64,000 nucleotides of DNA from JANYJZ01 sp964523395 (GTDB lineage Bacteria; Bacteroidota; Ignavibacteria; UBA10030; SZUA-254), in NCBI GenBank assembly GCA_964523395.1, contig CAZFXS010000001.1, positions 124,001 to 188,000 on the forward strand, written 5' to 3'. A program made the translations under genes and the position numbers. Positions 41,681 through 51,321 of this stretch are shown piece by piece. Position 1 is the stretch's first letter. Each line of letters opens with the position of its first letter. The notes under the pieces were generated by a model. The model did not search any database, was not told the DNA's origin, and saw only the letters and a list, made by a program, of their open reading frames with translations.

Positions 41681-42355
41681 ATGGAGAATAACAAGATTCA
41701 TATTCTGTTGGTTGAAGATAATAAGGATTTTGCGAAACTCGTTCAGGTGTACCTGCAGAGATTCGACAAGGACAGGTTTTCCATTACATGGAAGGAAAAT
41801 CACACGGATGCGATGGCAACGCTTGAAAGTGATCAGCAGTTCGATGTCGTGCTGATGGATTATTTCCTCCCGGGAAAAAACGGACTCGAAATTACCAAAG
41901 AAATGGTTGAGAAGAAAATTACGGTGCCCGTGGTATTTTTGACCGTGAATAAGGATTTTGAACTCGCCCTTGAAGTCATGAGACTTGGTGCCTCAGATTA
42001 TCTTGTGAAAGAGGAAATCTCATCGCCTGTTTTGCCGAAAACAGTCCTGAATGTTATTGAAAAACGTGACCTTACCAAACAGTTGCAGAGCCTTGATATC
42101 AGCCGGCAGCGGTTGCGCGCAATTCGTGAAACTCTGAACGGGGTGGTCAACGACTTTGAGGTTCCCCTGCATGAAATGAGGAATATTTCCACTCAGCTCA
42201 AGACCAAGTTGAATTCTGATTCTGTGAAGAATTATGTCCGTATGATTGATGAAAACGTTAACCGTATTATTGATAAGCTCGAGAAATTAAAAACTCTCAA
42301 GGCAGATAAAACTGTAAAGTATATTAAAGACATTAAAATGATCGACCTTTCCTGA
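41681..42355 (+). CDS. Response regulator with receiver domain and helical tail, no DNA-binding domain
   Basis: 224 residues. The receiver domain (about 4-120) has the acidic pair E12/D13, phospho-acceptor D60 in VVLMDYFLPGKNG, T88 and K110 (DYLVKEE), so it is probably active. Residues about 130-215 form long helices without a DNA-binding or enzymatic motif. The stretch VVNDFEVPLHEMRNISTQL resembles the HisKA region of the adjacent kinase (VVSHDLKEPL) with the phospho-accepting His missing, so it may be a dead dimerisation domain. Directly follows the kinase gene; the two form a pair. Output is unknown. Confidence 0.88.
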   Translation: MENNKIHILLVEDNKDFAKLVQVYLQRFDKDRFSITWKENHTDAMATLESDQQFDVVLMDYFLPGKNGLEITKEMVEKKITVPVVFLTVNKDFELALEVMRLGASDYLVKEEISSPVLPKTVLNVIEKRDLTKQLQSLDISRQRLRAIRETLNGVVNDFEVPLHEMRNISTQLKTKLNSDSVKNYVRMIDENVNRIIDKLEKLKTLKADKTVKYIKDIKMIDLS

Positions 42356-42410
42356 GGTTACGGAAAGTGTTAACCTTCCGGTATTATTCTTTTTGCAGCG
42401 CGTCACCCCG

Positions 42411-43259
42411 ATGAAACATACCATAGCACTTGCTCAGATTGACTCTACAGTCGGAGATATTTCCGCGAATGTTCGGAATCATGTGACAGCTGTTCAGCAG
42501 GCAAAAGAAGGAGGGGCTGAACTGGTGGTTTTTCCAGAGCTGAGCTTAACAGGATATTCAATCAAAGACAGTACATGGGATATGCCTGTTGCGGCTGGCG
42601 ATGACCAGCGATTTAAAAGTCTCATAGATTTAAGTCATGAGATTTCCATCCTTGCCGGTGGTGTTGAAGAATCGAGTGAGTTTGGGATGTTTAATTCAGC
42701 ATTTCTGTTTGAGAACGGATCTATGCGCTCTGTCCATCGCAAGGTCTACCTTCCATCATACGGAATGTTTGAAGAACAGCGCTATTTCAGCCCCGGCAGG
42801 AGCATCAATGCATTTGATTCGGTTGTAGGAAAAGTTGGTGTACTGGTGTGCGAGGATTTCTGGCACCTTTCACTACCGTATTTGCTTGCGCACGACGGTG
42901 CTAGGGTTATTATCGGGATGGCCGCAAGTCCCACAAGGCTTTCCGGTAATGATGATCGCACACGCCACGCGCGGATTAACAATGAGCATCATCAGACGAT
43001 TGCACGGCTGGTAAGTTCATATGTTGTCTTCTGTAACCGGGTCGGGTACGAGGATGGCATAAATTTCTGGGGAGGATCTGAAGTGATCAGCCCGCATGGT
43101 GATGTGGTAATACAGGCAAAACTGTTTGAAAAAGACATGGTGTTTGCCGAGATCGATGATAACGAAGTCCGGCGCGCACGCAGGCTTTCACGGCATTTTC
43201 TTGACGAGAATCTTTATCTGTTCCGCCGTGAACTGAACCGGATCCTTGATAAACGATAA
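42411..43259 (+). CDS. Carbon-nitrogen hydrolase (nitrilase superfamily), NAD-synthetase-glutaminase-like
   Basis: A 282-residue stand-alone hydrolase. The Glu-Lys-Cys triad is visible: E in VVFPELSLTGYS (near residue 42), K in VHRKVYLPSYG (near 110) and C in VLVCEDFWHLS (near 146). The CEDFWH motif is like the glutaminase half of glutamine-dependent NAD synthetase, but no synthetase domain follows. I chose the ATG at 42411 (KHTIALAQ) because the earlier TTG at 42393 has no ribosome binding site. Substrate unknown: an amide or small nitrile. Confidence 0.85.
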   Translation: MKHTIALAQIDSTVGDISANVRNHVTAVQQAKEGGAELVVFPELSLTGYSIKDSTWDMPVAAGDDQRFKSLIDLSHEISILAGGVEESSEFGMFNSAFLFENGSMRSVHRKVYLPSYGMFEEQRYFSPGRSINAFDSVVGKVGVLVCEDFWHLSLPYLLAHDGARVIIGMAASPTRLSGNDDRTRHARINNEHHQTIARLVSSYVVFCNRVGYEDGINFWGGSEVISPHGDVVIQAKLFEKDMVFAEIDDNEVRRARRLSRHFLDENLYLFRRELNRILDKR

Positions 43260-43289
43260 ATCTGGCGGGACGATGTTCAGCATTTCTAA

Positions 43290-43318
43290 TTGTAGATAAA
43301 TCTTTTCTTTTGTATATT
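43290..43318 (+). promoter_or_regulatory. Candidate promoter of asnS
   Basis: TTGTAG (43290-43295), 17-base spacer, TATATT (43313-43318). Transcription near 43325, about 25 bases before the ATG at 43350. Confidence 0.55.
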
Positions 43319-43349
43319 TTTCCACCTTGTTACTATTCAAGACAATCGT

Positions 43350-44645
43350 ATGAACAAAGTATATATCGAAAACCTTCAACATCATCAGGGCGACGAAGTC
43401 ACTATCCAAGGGTGGCTCTACAATAAGCGCTCAAGCGGAAAAATTAAGTTCCTCATTGTACGCGATGGAACCGGAATCCTACAATGTGTTGCAGTAAAAG
43501 GTTCTGTTCCCGAGGAAGCATTCAACGCGTTTGACCAGCTAACGCAGGAATCATCTCTTTCCGTGACCGGAAAAATTAAGAAAGAAGATCGCGCCCCCGG
43601 CGGGTATGAAATGGAAGTCTCGAATATTTCTATCATCCAGATTGCGAAGGAATATCCTATCAGTCCGAAAGAGCATGGCGTTGATTTTCTTATGGATCAT
43701 CGTCACCTCTGGCTACGTTCATCCCGTCAGCATGCTATTCTGAGAATCCGTCATCAGATTATCTCTGCCATACGCGAGTTTTTTGATAACAGGGGGTTTA
43801 TCCTCATGGACGCGCCGATATTTACTCCTGCCGCGTGTGAGGGAACCTCGACATTGTTTGAGACTGAATATTTTGACCTCGGAAAAGCCTATCTCACACA
43901 ATCCGGACAGTTGTACGGAGAGGCGGGAGCCTTGGCCCTTGGCAAGGTGTATGTTTTTGGGCCGACATTTCGCGCGGAAAAATCCAAGACGCGGCGGCAC
44001 CTGACTGAATTCTGGATGGTAGAACCGGAAGTGGCGTTTAATGACCTCAATGACAATATGGAGCTTGCGGAGGAATTTCTTGAGCATATTGTTTCCTCTG
44101 TCCTGAAACATCGTCAGGCAGAATTAAAAACATTGGAGCGCAATACCAAGTTTCTTGAGAATGTAAAGAAACCGCTTCCGAAAATATCATACTCCGAAGC
44201 AGTCGATATTCTTAAAAAGAAAGGTGTCAATTTCCAGTGGGGAGATGATTTTGGCGGTGCTGACGAGACTGTTATCTCCGAACAGTTTGACCGGCCGGTT
44301 ATTGTTCACCGCTATCCGACTGCCATCAAGGCTTTTTACATGAAACGTGATCCTCAGAATCCGGACGTTGTTCTTGCAATGGACGTGTTAGCGCCGGAAG
44401 GATATGGTGAAATTATCGGGGGAAGCCAACGTGAGGATGATTACGACGCTCTGTTGAAACGGATTCATGAACATAATCTCCCTCAGTCAGCGTTCGAATG
44501 GTATCTCGATTTGCGAAGATACGGTTCCGTGCCCCATGCCGGGTTCGGTCTTGGTGTCGAGCGCACTGTGTCGTGGATTTGCGGATTGGATCATGTCAGG
44601 GAAACGATTCCGTTCCCGCGGATGATTTACCGCCTAACACCGTAA
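43350..44645 (+). CDS. asnS: Asparaginyl-tRNA synthetase
   Basis: Class II aminoacyl-tRNA synthetase that charges tRNA-Asn. 431 residues: an N-terminal OB-fold anticodon-binding domain (about 1-100; VTIQGWLYNKRSSGKIKFL), then the catalytic core with motif 2 TFRAEKSKTRRHLTEFWMVE and motif 3 GFGLGVERTVSWICG near the C-terminus. The ending IPFPRMIYRLTP is typical of AsnRS/archaeal-type AspRS; the length and RHLTEFWMVEPE favour AsnRS. Followed 9 bases later by an ABC transporter gene, possibly on the same message. Confidence 0.93.
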   Translation: MNKVYIENLQHHQGDEVTIQGWLYNKRSSGKIKFLIVRDGTGILQCVAVKGSVPEEAFNAFDQLTQESSLSVTGKIKKEDRAPGGYEMEVSNISIIQIAKEYPISPKEHGVDFLMDHRHLWLRSSRQHAILRIRHQIISAIREFFDNRGFILMDAPIFTPAACEGTSTLFETEYFDLGKAYLTQSGQLYGEAGALALGKVYVFGPTFRAEKSKTRRHLTEFWMVEPEVAFNDLNDNMELAEEFLEHIVSSVLKHRQAELKTLERNTKFLENVKKPLPKISYSEAVDILKKKGVNFQWGDDFGGADETVISEQFDRPVIVHRYPTAIKAFYMKRDPQNPDVVLAMDVLAPEGYGEIIGGSQREDDYDALLKRIHEHNLPQSAFEWYLDLRRYGSVPHAGFGLGVERTVSWICGLDHVRETIPFPRMIYRLTP

Positions 44646-44654
44646 TTACCGATA

Positions 44655-45575
44655 ATGCTTACCGCTGCAAACCTTCGTAAGCAATACACAACAGTCCTTG
44701 CCGTTGACAATGTATCGCTCAATGTAACCCGCGGTGCAGTAGTTGGTGTTCTCGGGCCGAATGGTGCCGGGAAAACCACAACAATCCGCATGCTGTTGAA
44801 TATTATACAGCCCGATGCCGGCTCCGTCAGTATTGATGGCAAGCTGTTTGACGATGCCGTCCGGAACAAGGTCGGATACCTTCCCGAGGAACGGGGGCTC
44901 TACCGGAAAAGCAAGCTCCTGAACACCATCCTCTATTTCGCGAGTCTCAAAGAAATTCCTGCAGCTGAAGCAAGGAAGAGAGCCTCTACCTGGCTTGAAC
45001 GGTTCAATCTTCTGAACTATCATGACAGGAAAGTAGAGGAACTTTCCAAAGGGAATCAACAGAAGGTTCAATTTATTATTGCGGTACTGCATGATCCGCA
45101 GCTGCTCATTCTTGACGAGCCATTTTCAGGACTCGACCCCCTGAACCAGGTATTGCTGAAAGATATTCTCCTTGAGCAGAAGCAAATGGGGAAGGCCATT
45201 ATTTTCTCAACACACCAGATGGATCAGGCGGAACGGTTGTGCGATTCCATGTATCTTATCAATTCCGGAAAAGTTGTCCTCGATGGTTCGTTGCGTGAGG
45301 TGAAAAATAAATTCGGAAAAAATGCTGTCCAGCTGGAATTTGAAGGAGACGGTTCGTTTTTAACAACCCTTCCTGCAGTGCTTCGTGCACAGCTCTATCA
45401 AAATTATGCCGAAATTCTTCTCAAGCCCGATATAACTCCCTACGACTTTCTCAGAACGGTTTCGCAGAAACTCGATATCAGAAAATTTGAAATAATACAG
45501 CCTTCGCTCAATTCGATTTTTCTTGAAGTTGTCGGAAACAAAGAACCTCGCGCTGAAAGGGAACTACATTCATGA
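44655..45575 (+). CDS. ABC transporter ATP-binding protein (NatA-like)
   Basis: A 306-residue ATPase of an ABC-2-type exporter. Walker A GPNGAGKTTTIRML (about 34-47), signature LSKGNQQKVQFI, Walker B LLILDEPFSGLDP and H-loop STHQM are all present. The C-terminal 80 residues form the extra domain seen in NatA/DrrA-type proteins, which contact the permease. It overlaps the permease gene by 4 bases (ATGA). Such pairs export sodium, drugs or lipids; substrate cannot be told. Confidence 0.92.
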   Translation: MLTAANLRKQYTTVLAVDNVSLNVTRGAVVGVLGPNGAGKTTTIRMLLNIIQPDAGSVSIDGKLFDDAVRNKVGYLPEERGLYRKSKLLNTILYFASLKEIPAAEARKRASTWLERFNLLNYHDRKVEELSKGNQQKVQFIIAVLHDPQLLILDEPFSGLDPLNQVLLKDILLEQKQMGKAIIFSTHQMDQAERLCDSMYLINSGKVVLDGSLREVKNKFGKNAVQLEFEGDGSFLTTLPAVLRAQLYQNYAEILLKPDITPYDFLRTVSQKLDIRKFEIIQPSLNSIFLEVVGNKEPRAERELHS

Positions 45576-46822
45576 GTAAGGCTCTGGCAGTGGCAAAATG
45601 GGAGTATATCGAGAAAATAAAATCAAAAGCCTTTCTCATTTCATTGGTGTTAATGCCGATGATTATGATAGGGTTTGGTGTCGTACCCACCATATTTGCT
45701 ACCCGTCCTGATTCTGAAAGTAAGATTGTAGGTGTCGTTGACGCTTCAGGTGAATTTGTAGAACCGTTGTCCAAACTTCTGGAGCAACGGTATACATTGC
45801 CGGACGGAAAGCCAAACTACATCCTCAGGCCATTGGCGTTGGGAAATAACAGTGATGTTATGAGTACAAAAATGTACGCCGACTCATTAGTGAGCAAGGG
45901 AGAAATTGAAGGCTATTTGGTACTCTCACCTCGTTCATTCGAGGATGCGGAGATTGAGTACCGCACACAGAATGTCGGGAACATCAAACTGAGCGAACGT
46001 CTGATTTCGGCATTACGGGATGTTATCGCTGAGCATAAGCTTCGCCTTCGCGGCATTGATCCGTCCATTGTCAGTGACCTTACAAAACGGGTGGACGTGA
46101 AAACGATTAAACTGTCGGCCACGGGAAAAGAAGAGGAATCCGGGTTTGGAGAAGTATTCTTTACGGCGTACATCTTCATGATGATGATGTTCTTTCTTGT
46201 GATGACCTCCGGGCAATTGCTTGTGAGGAGTATGCTGGAAGAAAAATCCAACCGTGTCATTGAAGTACTGATGTCTTCTTCTTCCGCCAATGATCTGATG
46301 GCGGGAAAAATTATCGGGTTGAGTGGCCTTGGGTTAACGCAACTTGCGTTTTGGGGACTGATAGGGTTTGCGATCAGTTTAAAATTTGGTGTTGTGCCGG
46401 TATCGTTTGAAAGCTTTTCAGTCCTAATAATGTATTTTATTCTGGGGTATCTTTTTTATGCCGGTATTTTTGTAGCTGCAGGAGCTCCCGTTTCCACTGA
46501 GCAGGAGGCTCAGCAGATTACTTCATACCTGACGATGGTGCTGGTAGTGCCGATCGCGCTGGCGTTGCCGGTGCTGGAGAATCCAAATTCCCTCATGGTG
46601 AAAATTCTCAGCTTCATTCCGTTGCTGACGCCCACAATGATGGCCATACGTATTCCGGTGCAAATGCCTTCAACAACCGAGATTCTCGCAACAATGTCAT
46701 TACTCGGAATTTCTGCTCTGGTGATGATGTGGGCGGCAGGAAAAATATTCAGGACAACAATCCTGATGTATGGTAAGCGCCCCGGTTTGGCGGAACTCTG
46801 GAGGATTGTTCGTTCAGCTTAG
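45572..46822 (+). CDS. ABC-2-type permease (NatB-like)
   Basis: A 416-residue membrane partner of the preceding ATPase. One N-terminal helix (about 21-42), a large soluble loop (about 45-190), then five C-terminal helices from FTAYIFMMMMFFLVMTSGQLL onward, including EKSNRVIEVLMSSSSANDLM before helix 3, the pattern of the NatB/YhaP group. The extracytoplasmic domain may bind the substrate. Coupled by overlap to the ATPase gene. Confidence 0.9.
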   Translation: MSKALAVAKWEYIEKIKSKAFLISLVLMPMIMIGFGVVPTIFATRPDSESKIVGVVDASGEFVEPLSKLLEQRYTLPDGKPNYILRPLALGNNSDVMSTKMYADSLVSKGEIEGYLVLSPRSFEDAEIEYRTQNVGNIKLSERLISALRDVIAEHKLRLRGIDPSIVSDLTKRVDVKTIKLSATGKEEESGFGEVFFTAYIFMMMMFFLVMTSGQLLVRSMLEEKSNRVIEVLMSSSSANDLMAGKIIGLSGLGLTQLAFWGLIGFAISLKFGVVPVSFESFSVLIMYFILGYLFYAGIFVAAGAPVSTEQEAQQITSYLTMVLVVPIALALPVLENPNSLMVKILSFIPLLTPTMMAIRIPVQMPSTTEILATMSLLGISALVMMWAAGKIFRTTILMYGKRPGLAELWRIVRSA

Positions 46823-46900
46823 GTTTTTATGTGGACGTTATTGCAGTTACCGTATTGTTGATTTCATACGGATTTCTCCAAAATATCTGTTCAAATTTTT

Positions 46901-46928
46901 TTGAAACATTGCGGGAATTTGGTATCTT
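46901..46928 (+). promoter_or_regulatory. Candidate promoter of nuoJKLM
   Basis: TTGAAA (46901-46906), 16-base spacer, TATCTT (46923-46928), in the 139-base gap before nuoJ (46962). Leader about 27 bases. Confidence 0.5.
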
Positions 46929-46961
46929 ATGTGCGCTTATTATAACGCAATCAATTGTTGA

Positions 46962-47474
46962 ATGAATGTTGAGATAATTTTTTTCGTTTTCATTTCCCTC
47001 CTCGCTGTGGGTTCCGCGATCTTGATGGTTTCTCAAAAGAATCCCGTTAAGAGCGTCCTGTTCCTTATCGTGAACTTTTTCTGCATTGCGGTACTCTATC
47101 TTCTTCTTCAGGCTCAGTTTATCGCCATTATCCAGATTCTCGTCTATGCTGGAGCTATCATGGTGCTGTTTCTGTTTGTCATCATGCTTCTTAACCTTGG
47201 GAATGAAGACCAGTTTAAAGAGAAAAATAATGTTAAAAAATACCTCGCTGTCATCATAGCCTGTGTGGTATTGTTCCAGATTCTTATTGGTGTGGGCGTT
47301 CCTGCCCTGAACAACGGTACGGCCACTCAGGTAGCGCCGGCATCTGGCGGAACGGTTGAAACAATCGGAACGGCGCTTTTCTCAACCTATGTTTTTCCGT
47401 TTGAAATTACTTCCATGTTGTTGCTTGCCGCCATGGTGGGGGTGATTGTACTTGCCAAAAAACATTTTGAGTAG
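46962..47474 (+). CDS. nuoJ: NADH-quinone oxidoreductase subunit J
   Basis: Membrane-arm subunit of complex I (also called ND6). 170 residues, five predicted helices; AQFIAIIQILVYAGAIMVLFLFVIMLL is the usual signature, seen here in two halves. The Gly/Thr-rich loop at about 113-127 lies on the periplasmic side. First gene of a four-gene complex I run that begins here, with nuoA to nuoI absent from the upstream side (an ABC transporter is there instead). Confidence 0.92.
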   Translation: MNVEIIFFVFISLLAVGSAILMVSQKNPVKSVLFLIVNFFCIAVLYLLLQAQFIAIIQILVYAGAIMVLFLFVIMLLNLGNEDQFKEKNNVKKYLAVIIACVVLFQILIGVGVPALNNGTATQVAPASGGTVETIGTALFSTYVFPFEITSMLLLAAMVGVIVLAKKHFE

Positions 47475-47486
47475 GAGAGGTTGCGC

Positions 47487-47789
47487 GTGATTCCATTGGA
47501 ATATTATCTGATTGTAAGTGCGGTACTGTTTACTACAGGCGTGATAGGCGTGCTGACGCGGAGAAATGCCATTATCGTCTTTATGTCGATTGAACTGATG
47601 TTGAATTCTGTTAACCTCACACTGGTAGCGTTTTCCCAATTTCTGGCAAACTCTACCGGTCAGATACTTGTATTTTTTGTTATGGCAGTTGCGGCTGCAG
47701 AAGCAGCTGTCGGGCTGGCGATTGTTATTGCGCTATTCAGAAATAAGCAAACAGTCAATATCGATGAGATCAATATTCTGAAATGGTGA
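47487..47789 (+). CDS. nuoK: NADH-quinone oxidoreductase subunit K
   Basis: Three-helix membrane subunit (ND4L) carrying two conserved glutamates in the proton path. 100 residues: VFMSIELMLNSVNLTLVAF holds the first and AVAAAEAAVGLAIVIALF the second. The start was set at the GTG at 47487 (IPLEYYL) because GGAGAGG ends at 47480, giving 6 bases of spacing; the TTG at 47481 would have no spacing at all. Separated from nuoJ by 12 bases. Confidence 0.92.
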   Translation: MIPLEYYLIVSAVLFTTGVIGVLTRRNAIIVFMSIELMLNSVNLTLVAFSQFLANSTGQILVFFVMAVAAAEAAVGLAIVIALFRNKQTVNIDEINILKW

Positions 47790-47808
47790 TAACCGGAATT
47801 TATTTTCA

Positions 47809-49770
47809 ATGACATTCATGCCTCACCTTGTCACATATATCATACTGTTGCCGTTGCTGGGTTTTCTTATCAACGGATTATTCGGGAAAAAATTAAAATC
47901 TGAACTGCTCAGTGGTGTTATTGGGAGCGGTGCGGTTGGATTGTCATTCCTGACCGCCATCATGATTTTTATGGAAATGCTGAATGCTCCGGCCGAATCA
48001 AGAAAACAAATTATTCCGTTATTTCAATGGATTGCAGCAGGCACATTCTCCGTCGACATTTCCTATCAGATTGATCAGCTATCGATACTCATGACGCTGA
48101 TTATCACCGGTGTTGGATTCCTCATCCATGTCTATTCTATCGGTTACATGCATGGAGACCCGGGATTTAGTAGGTTCTTCGCGTATCTCAATCTGTTTAT
48201 CTTTATGATGCTTAATCTGGTGCTGGCGGGAAATTTCCTTCTGATGTTCCTTGGATGGGAGGGAGTCGGTCTCTGTTCCTATCTGTTGATTGGGTTCTGG
48301 CACGATAGGAAATTCGATACCGGAGGATATGCTGCCGGGGAGGCGATGACGACCGATGCTGCGAAGAAAGCATTTGTCGTGAACCGGATCGGTGACTTCG
48401 GATTCCTGATTGCGATGTTTATGATTTTTGGTGTCTTCGGAAGCTTGAATTTTCAGGATGTCTTTGCTCGTGCGCCGTTTGTTTTCGAGAAGGGAAGTAC
48501 AATTGTTTTCTGGATTACATTGCTTCTGTTCCTCGGAGCGACAGGAAAATCGGCACAGATTCCATTGTATGTATGGCTCCCTGATGCTATGGCCGGTCCG
48601 ACACCGGTTAGCGCACTCATCCATGCTGCTACAATGGTTACTGCCGGAATTTATATGATCGCGCGCTGTTCTGTGCTCTATGCGCTGGCACCCGCGACGA
48701 TGGAGATTGTAGCTGTCGTGGGTCTTGTGACTGCGTTCGTTGCTGCCACAATTGGCCTGGTGCAAAACGACATCAAAAAAGTCCTTGCCTATTCTACTGT
48801 AAGCCAGCTTGGGTATATGTTTCTCGCGCTGGGTGTCGGCGCGTTCGCTGGCGGTGTATTTCACGTGATGACACATGCATTTTTCAAAGCTCTTTTATTT
48901 TTAGGCGCGGGGTCTGTTATTCACTCAATGCATGAAGAGCAGGATATTCAATATATGGGAGGATTAAAATCTTCAATGCCGGCAACACACAAAACTTTTT
49001 TTGTAGCCGCGCTCGCGATTGCTGGTATCCCCCCTCTTTCCGGGTTTTTCAGTAAAGATGAAATTCTTTGGAAAGCGTTTTCCCAGGGGTCTGTTTTCTT
49101 TTGGATCATCGGCTGGTTGATTGCTGGAATGACTGCGTTTTATATGTTCCGGCTTGTCTTGTTGACGTTTGAAGGCCAGCCGAGATGGGGACATGATAAA
49201 CATCCCCATGAATCTCCGAAGGTGATGACTGTCCCGCTCATGATTCTGGCTGTATTATCGGTTATAGGGGGATTTGTTGGAATGCCGGAAAGTCTTGGCG
49301 GTACCAACGCGATTGAACATTGGCTCGCACCGGTATTTGAACAAGCCGAACGGATTCTCCCACAGCATGAGGCAGGAAATCACGCTACAGAATATCTGCT
49401 GATGGCGCTTTCTGTCATTGTCGCTTTGGGCGCTATCAGTCTCGCGTGGTTTATGTACACAAAACGAAAAGAAGCTCCGGATGCAGTCGCAACACGGTTC
49501 CAGCCCATCTATAAACTTCTCTGGAATAAATATTACATCGACGAATTGTACGATGCCGTCATCGTTACTCCCATCAAATTCGTTTCGGATTCATTCCTTT
49601 GGAAGATTTTTGATGTAAAAGGAATCGATGGACTTGTGAATGGCACTGCACGCGTCGTTGGATATGCGGGCGAAATGTTGCGAAGAGTTCAGACCGGTGT
49701 TGTGCAAAATTACGCGACCGTGTTTGTGATCGGTATAATTGTTGTCCTTGGTATTTTAATGCTGCGATAG
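47809..49770 (+). CDS. nuoL: NADH-quinone oxidoreductase subunit L
   Basis: Largest proton-pumping subunit of complex I, related to Mrp antiporters. 653 residues, about 16 helices. Recognisable segments are GWEGVGLCSYLLIGFW (conserved Glu), WLPDAMAGPTPVSALIHAAT (Lys/His pumping region nearby), AYSTVSQLGYMFLALGVG and FFSKDEILW. The C-terminal lateral helix is present (about 555-600) before a last membrane span. Starts 19 bases after nuoK and ends 2 bases before nuoM. Confidence 0.95.
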   Translation: MTFMPHLVTYIILLPLLGFLINGLFGKKLKSELLSGVIGSGAVGLSFLTAIMIFMEMLNAPAESRKQIIPLFQWIAAGTFSVDISYQIDQLSILMTLIITGVGFLIHVYSIGYMHGDPGFSRFFAYLNLFIFMMLNLVLAGNFLLMFLGWEGVGLCSYLLIGFWHDRKFDTGGYAAGEAMTTDAAKKAFVVNRIGDFGFLIAMFMIFGVFGSLNFQDVFARAPFVFEKGSTIVFWITLLLFLGATGKSAQIPLYVWLPDAMAGPTPVSALIHAATMVTAGIYMIARCSVLYALAPATMEIVAVVGLVTAFVAATIGLVQNDIKKVLAYSTVSQLGYMFLALGVGAFAGGVFHVMTHAFFKALLFLGAGSVIHSMHEEQDIQYMGGLKSSMPATHKTFFVAALAIAGIPPLSGFFSKDEILWKAFSQGSVFFWIIGWLIAGMTAFYMFRLVLLTFEGQPRWGHDKHPHESPKVMTVPLMILAVLSVIGGFVGMPESLGGTNAIEHWLAPVFEQAERILPQHEAGNHATEYLLMALSVIVALGAISLAWFMYTKRKEAPDAVATRFQPIYKLLWNKYYIDELYDAVIVTPIKFVSDSFLWKIFDVKGIDGLVNGTARVVGYAGEMLRRVQTGVVQNYATVFVIGIIVVLGILMLR

Positions 49771-49772
49771 AA

Positions 49773-51314
49773 ATGACAGACCTGCTCTTATACATTATTT
49801 TCCTGCCGGTTGTTGGATCTGCCATCCTCCTTACCATAAACAAGGAAAAAGCAACACTGCTCAAACTTACCGGTATGGTTGTCAGCGGAGTAACGTTTCT
49901 TATCTCCCTTGCGTTATATACCGGTTTTGATGTATCAAATACCGCCTTTCAGTTTGAAAGAAAATACGAATGGATACAGGCGATTAATGTTTCGTTTGCA
50001 GTCGGGATAGATGGCATTTCGTTAGTACTCGTGCTGTTGACGACATTCCTGACCCCTCTGGCAATGCTTTCATCCTGGACTTCAGTGGAAAAACGAATAA
50101 AAGAATATATCATCATGCTGCTCTTTCTTGAGACCGGCATGATAGGAGTGTTCTGTGCTATTGACATGTTTACATTTTATGTGTTCTGGGAAGCAATGCT
50201 GATTCCGATGTATTTTATTATCGGAATATGGGGCGGGGAACGCCGCATTTATGCGGCGATAAAGTTTTTCCTCTACACCATGGCAGGCAGTCTGCTGATG
50301 CTGGTCGCTATAATCTGGCTGGGGTATTTTGCCTCAACTCTCCCCGGTGGCAAGTTTACAACAGATCTAATGACGTTATACGGCATTGCGCCGCAAATAC
50401 CTTTCGCACTCCAGCTCTGGATGTTCCTCGCCTTTGCGTTCAGTTTCGCGATTAAAGTTCCCCTGTTCCCTTTTCATACATGGCTTCCCGATGCCCACGT
50501 TGAAGCTCCGACTGCAGGAAGCGTTATACTTGCCGGCGTGCTGTTGAAAATGGGAACGTATGGATTAATCCGCTTTTGCTTGCCGTTGTTTCCACAAGCT
50601 GCTATCGCCTGTGCACCCTATATTTCTTTCCTCGCAGTAGTCGGAATTGTGTATGGTGCTCTGGTCTCAATGGTGCAGACTGACATGAAAAAACTTGTGG
50701 CATATTCTTCTGTCAGCCATCTTGGTTTTGTCGTGTTGGGAATATTCGCATTATCGGAGCAGGGAATCCAAGGAAGTATTTTGCAGATGGTAAACCATGG
50801 CCTTTCGACCGGGGCGTTATTTTTGATCGTTGGAATGATGTATGAACGACGGCATACGCGAGCTATTTCGGAATTCGGAGGTTTAGCCAAGGTGATGCCT
50901 CTGCTTTCGATATTTTTCATGATTGTGTCGCTTTCTTCAATCGGACTGCCGGGACTCAATGGTTTTGTTGGTGAATTTTTGATACTGCTTGGATCGTTCG
51001 GTTCTCTGTACATTGACAGGTGGTTTGCAATCATCGCTGCATCCGGCGTAATCTTCGCCGCGGTGTATATGCTCTGGATGTACCAAAGAGTTATCTTTGG
51101 AAAGAATTCAAATCCTGCCAATCAATCACTGCGGGATCTTTCCGGCAGGGAAATTGCGATACTTATTCCGATTGTTTTCTTTATCGTCTGGATTGGAGTG
51201 TATCCCGGAACATTCCTCAACCTCAGTGCCGGAAAGGCAAAACAGATTGTGACAACCTACTTTACTCCTAATGTCGGCGGAACTACGTTGACATCGGCCC
51301 AAAATACAAAATGA
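49773..51314 (+). CDS. nuoM: NADH-quinone oxidoreductase subunit M
   Basis: Antiporter-like proton-pumping subunit (ND4). 513 residues, about 14 helices: FAVGIDGISLVLVLLTTFLTP, the VFWEAMLIPMYFIIGIWGG stretch with the essential Glu, FHTWLPDAHVEAPTAGSVIL, LVAYSSVSHLGFVVLG and GLPGLNGFVGEFLILLGSF all match. Follows nuoL directly. The next gene is an antiporter, not nuoN, so the NuoN subunit must be coded elsewhere or this cluster is split. Confidence 0.95.
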   Translation: MTDLLLYIIFLPVVGSAILLTINKEKATLLKLTGMVVSGVTFLISLALYTGFDVSNTAFQFERKYEWIQAINVSFAVGIDGISLVLVLLTTFLTPLAMLSSWTSVEKRIKEYIIMLLFLETGMIGVFCAIDMFTFYVFWEAMLIPMYFIIGIWGGERRIYAAIKFFLYTMAGSLLMLVAIIWLGYFASTLPGGKFTTDLMTLYGIAPQIPFALQLWMFLAFAFSFAIKVPLFPFHTWLPDAHVEAPTAGSVILAGVLLKMGTYGLIRFCLPLFPQAAIACAPYISFLAVVGIVYGALVSMVQTDMKKLVAYSSVSHLGFVVLGIFALSEQGIQGSILQMVNHGLSTGALFLIVGMMYERRHTRAISEFGGLAKVMPLLSIFFMIVSLSSIGLPGLNGFVGEFLILLGSFGSLYIDRWFAIIAASGVIFAAVYMLWMYQRVIFGKNSNPANQSLRDLSGREIAILIPIVFFIVWIGVYPGTFLNLSAGKAKQIVTTYFTPNVGGTTLTSAQNTK

Positions 51315-51321
51315 TGAACGC

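Noticed and set aside
43350..44645. Aspartyl-tRNA synthetase instead of AsnRS
   Set aside because: Length of 431, OB-fold type and the overall pattern fit AsnRS better, though a non-discriminating enzyme cannot be fully excluded.
48079..48876. 265-codon open frame on the minus strand inside nuoL
   Set aside because: Antisense shadow of a strongly conserved complex I gene; the product is low-complexity and rich in His/Arg/Gln.
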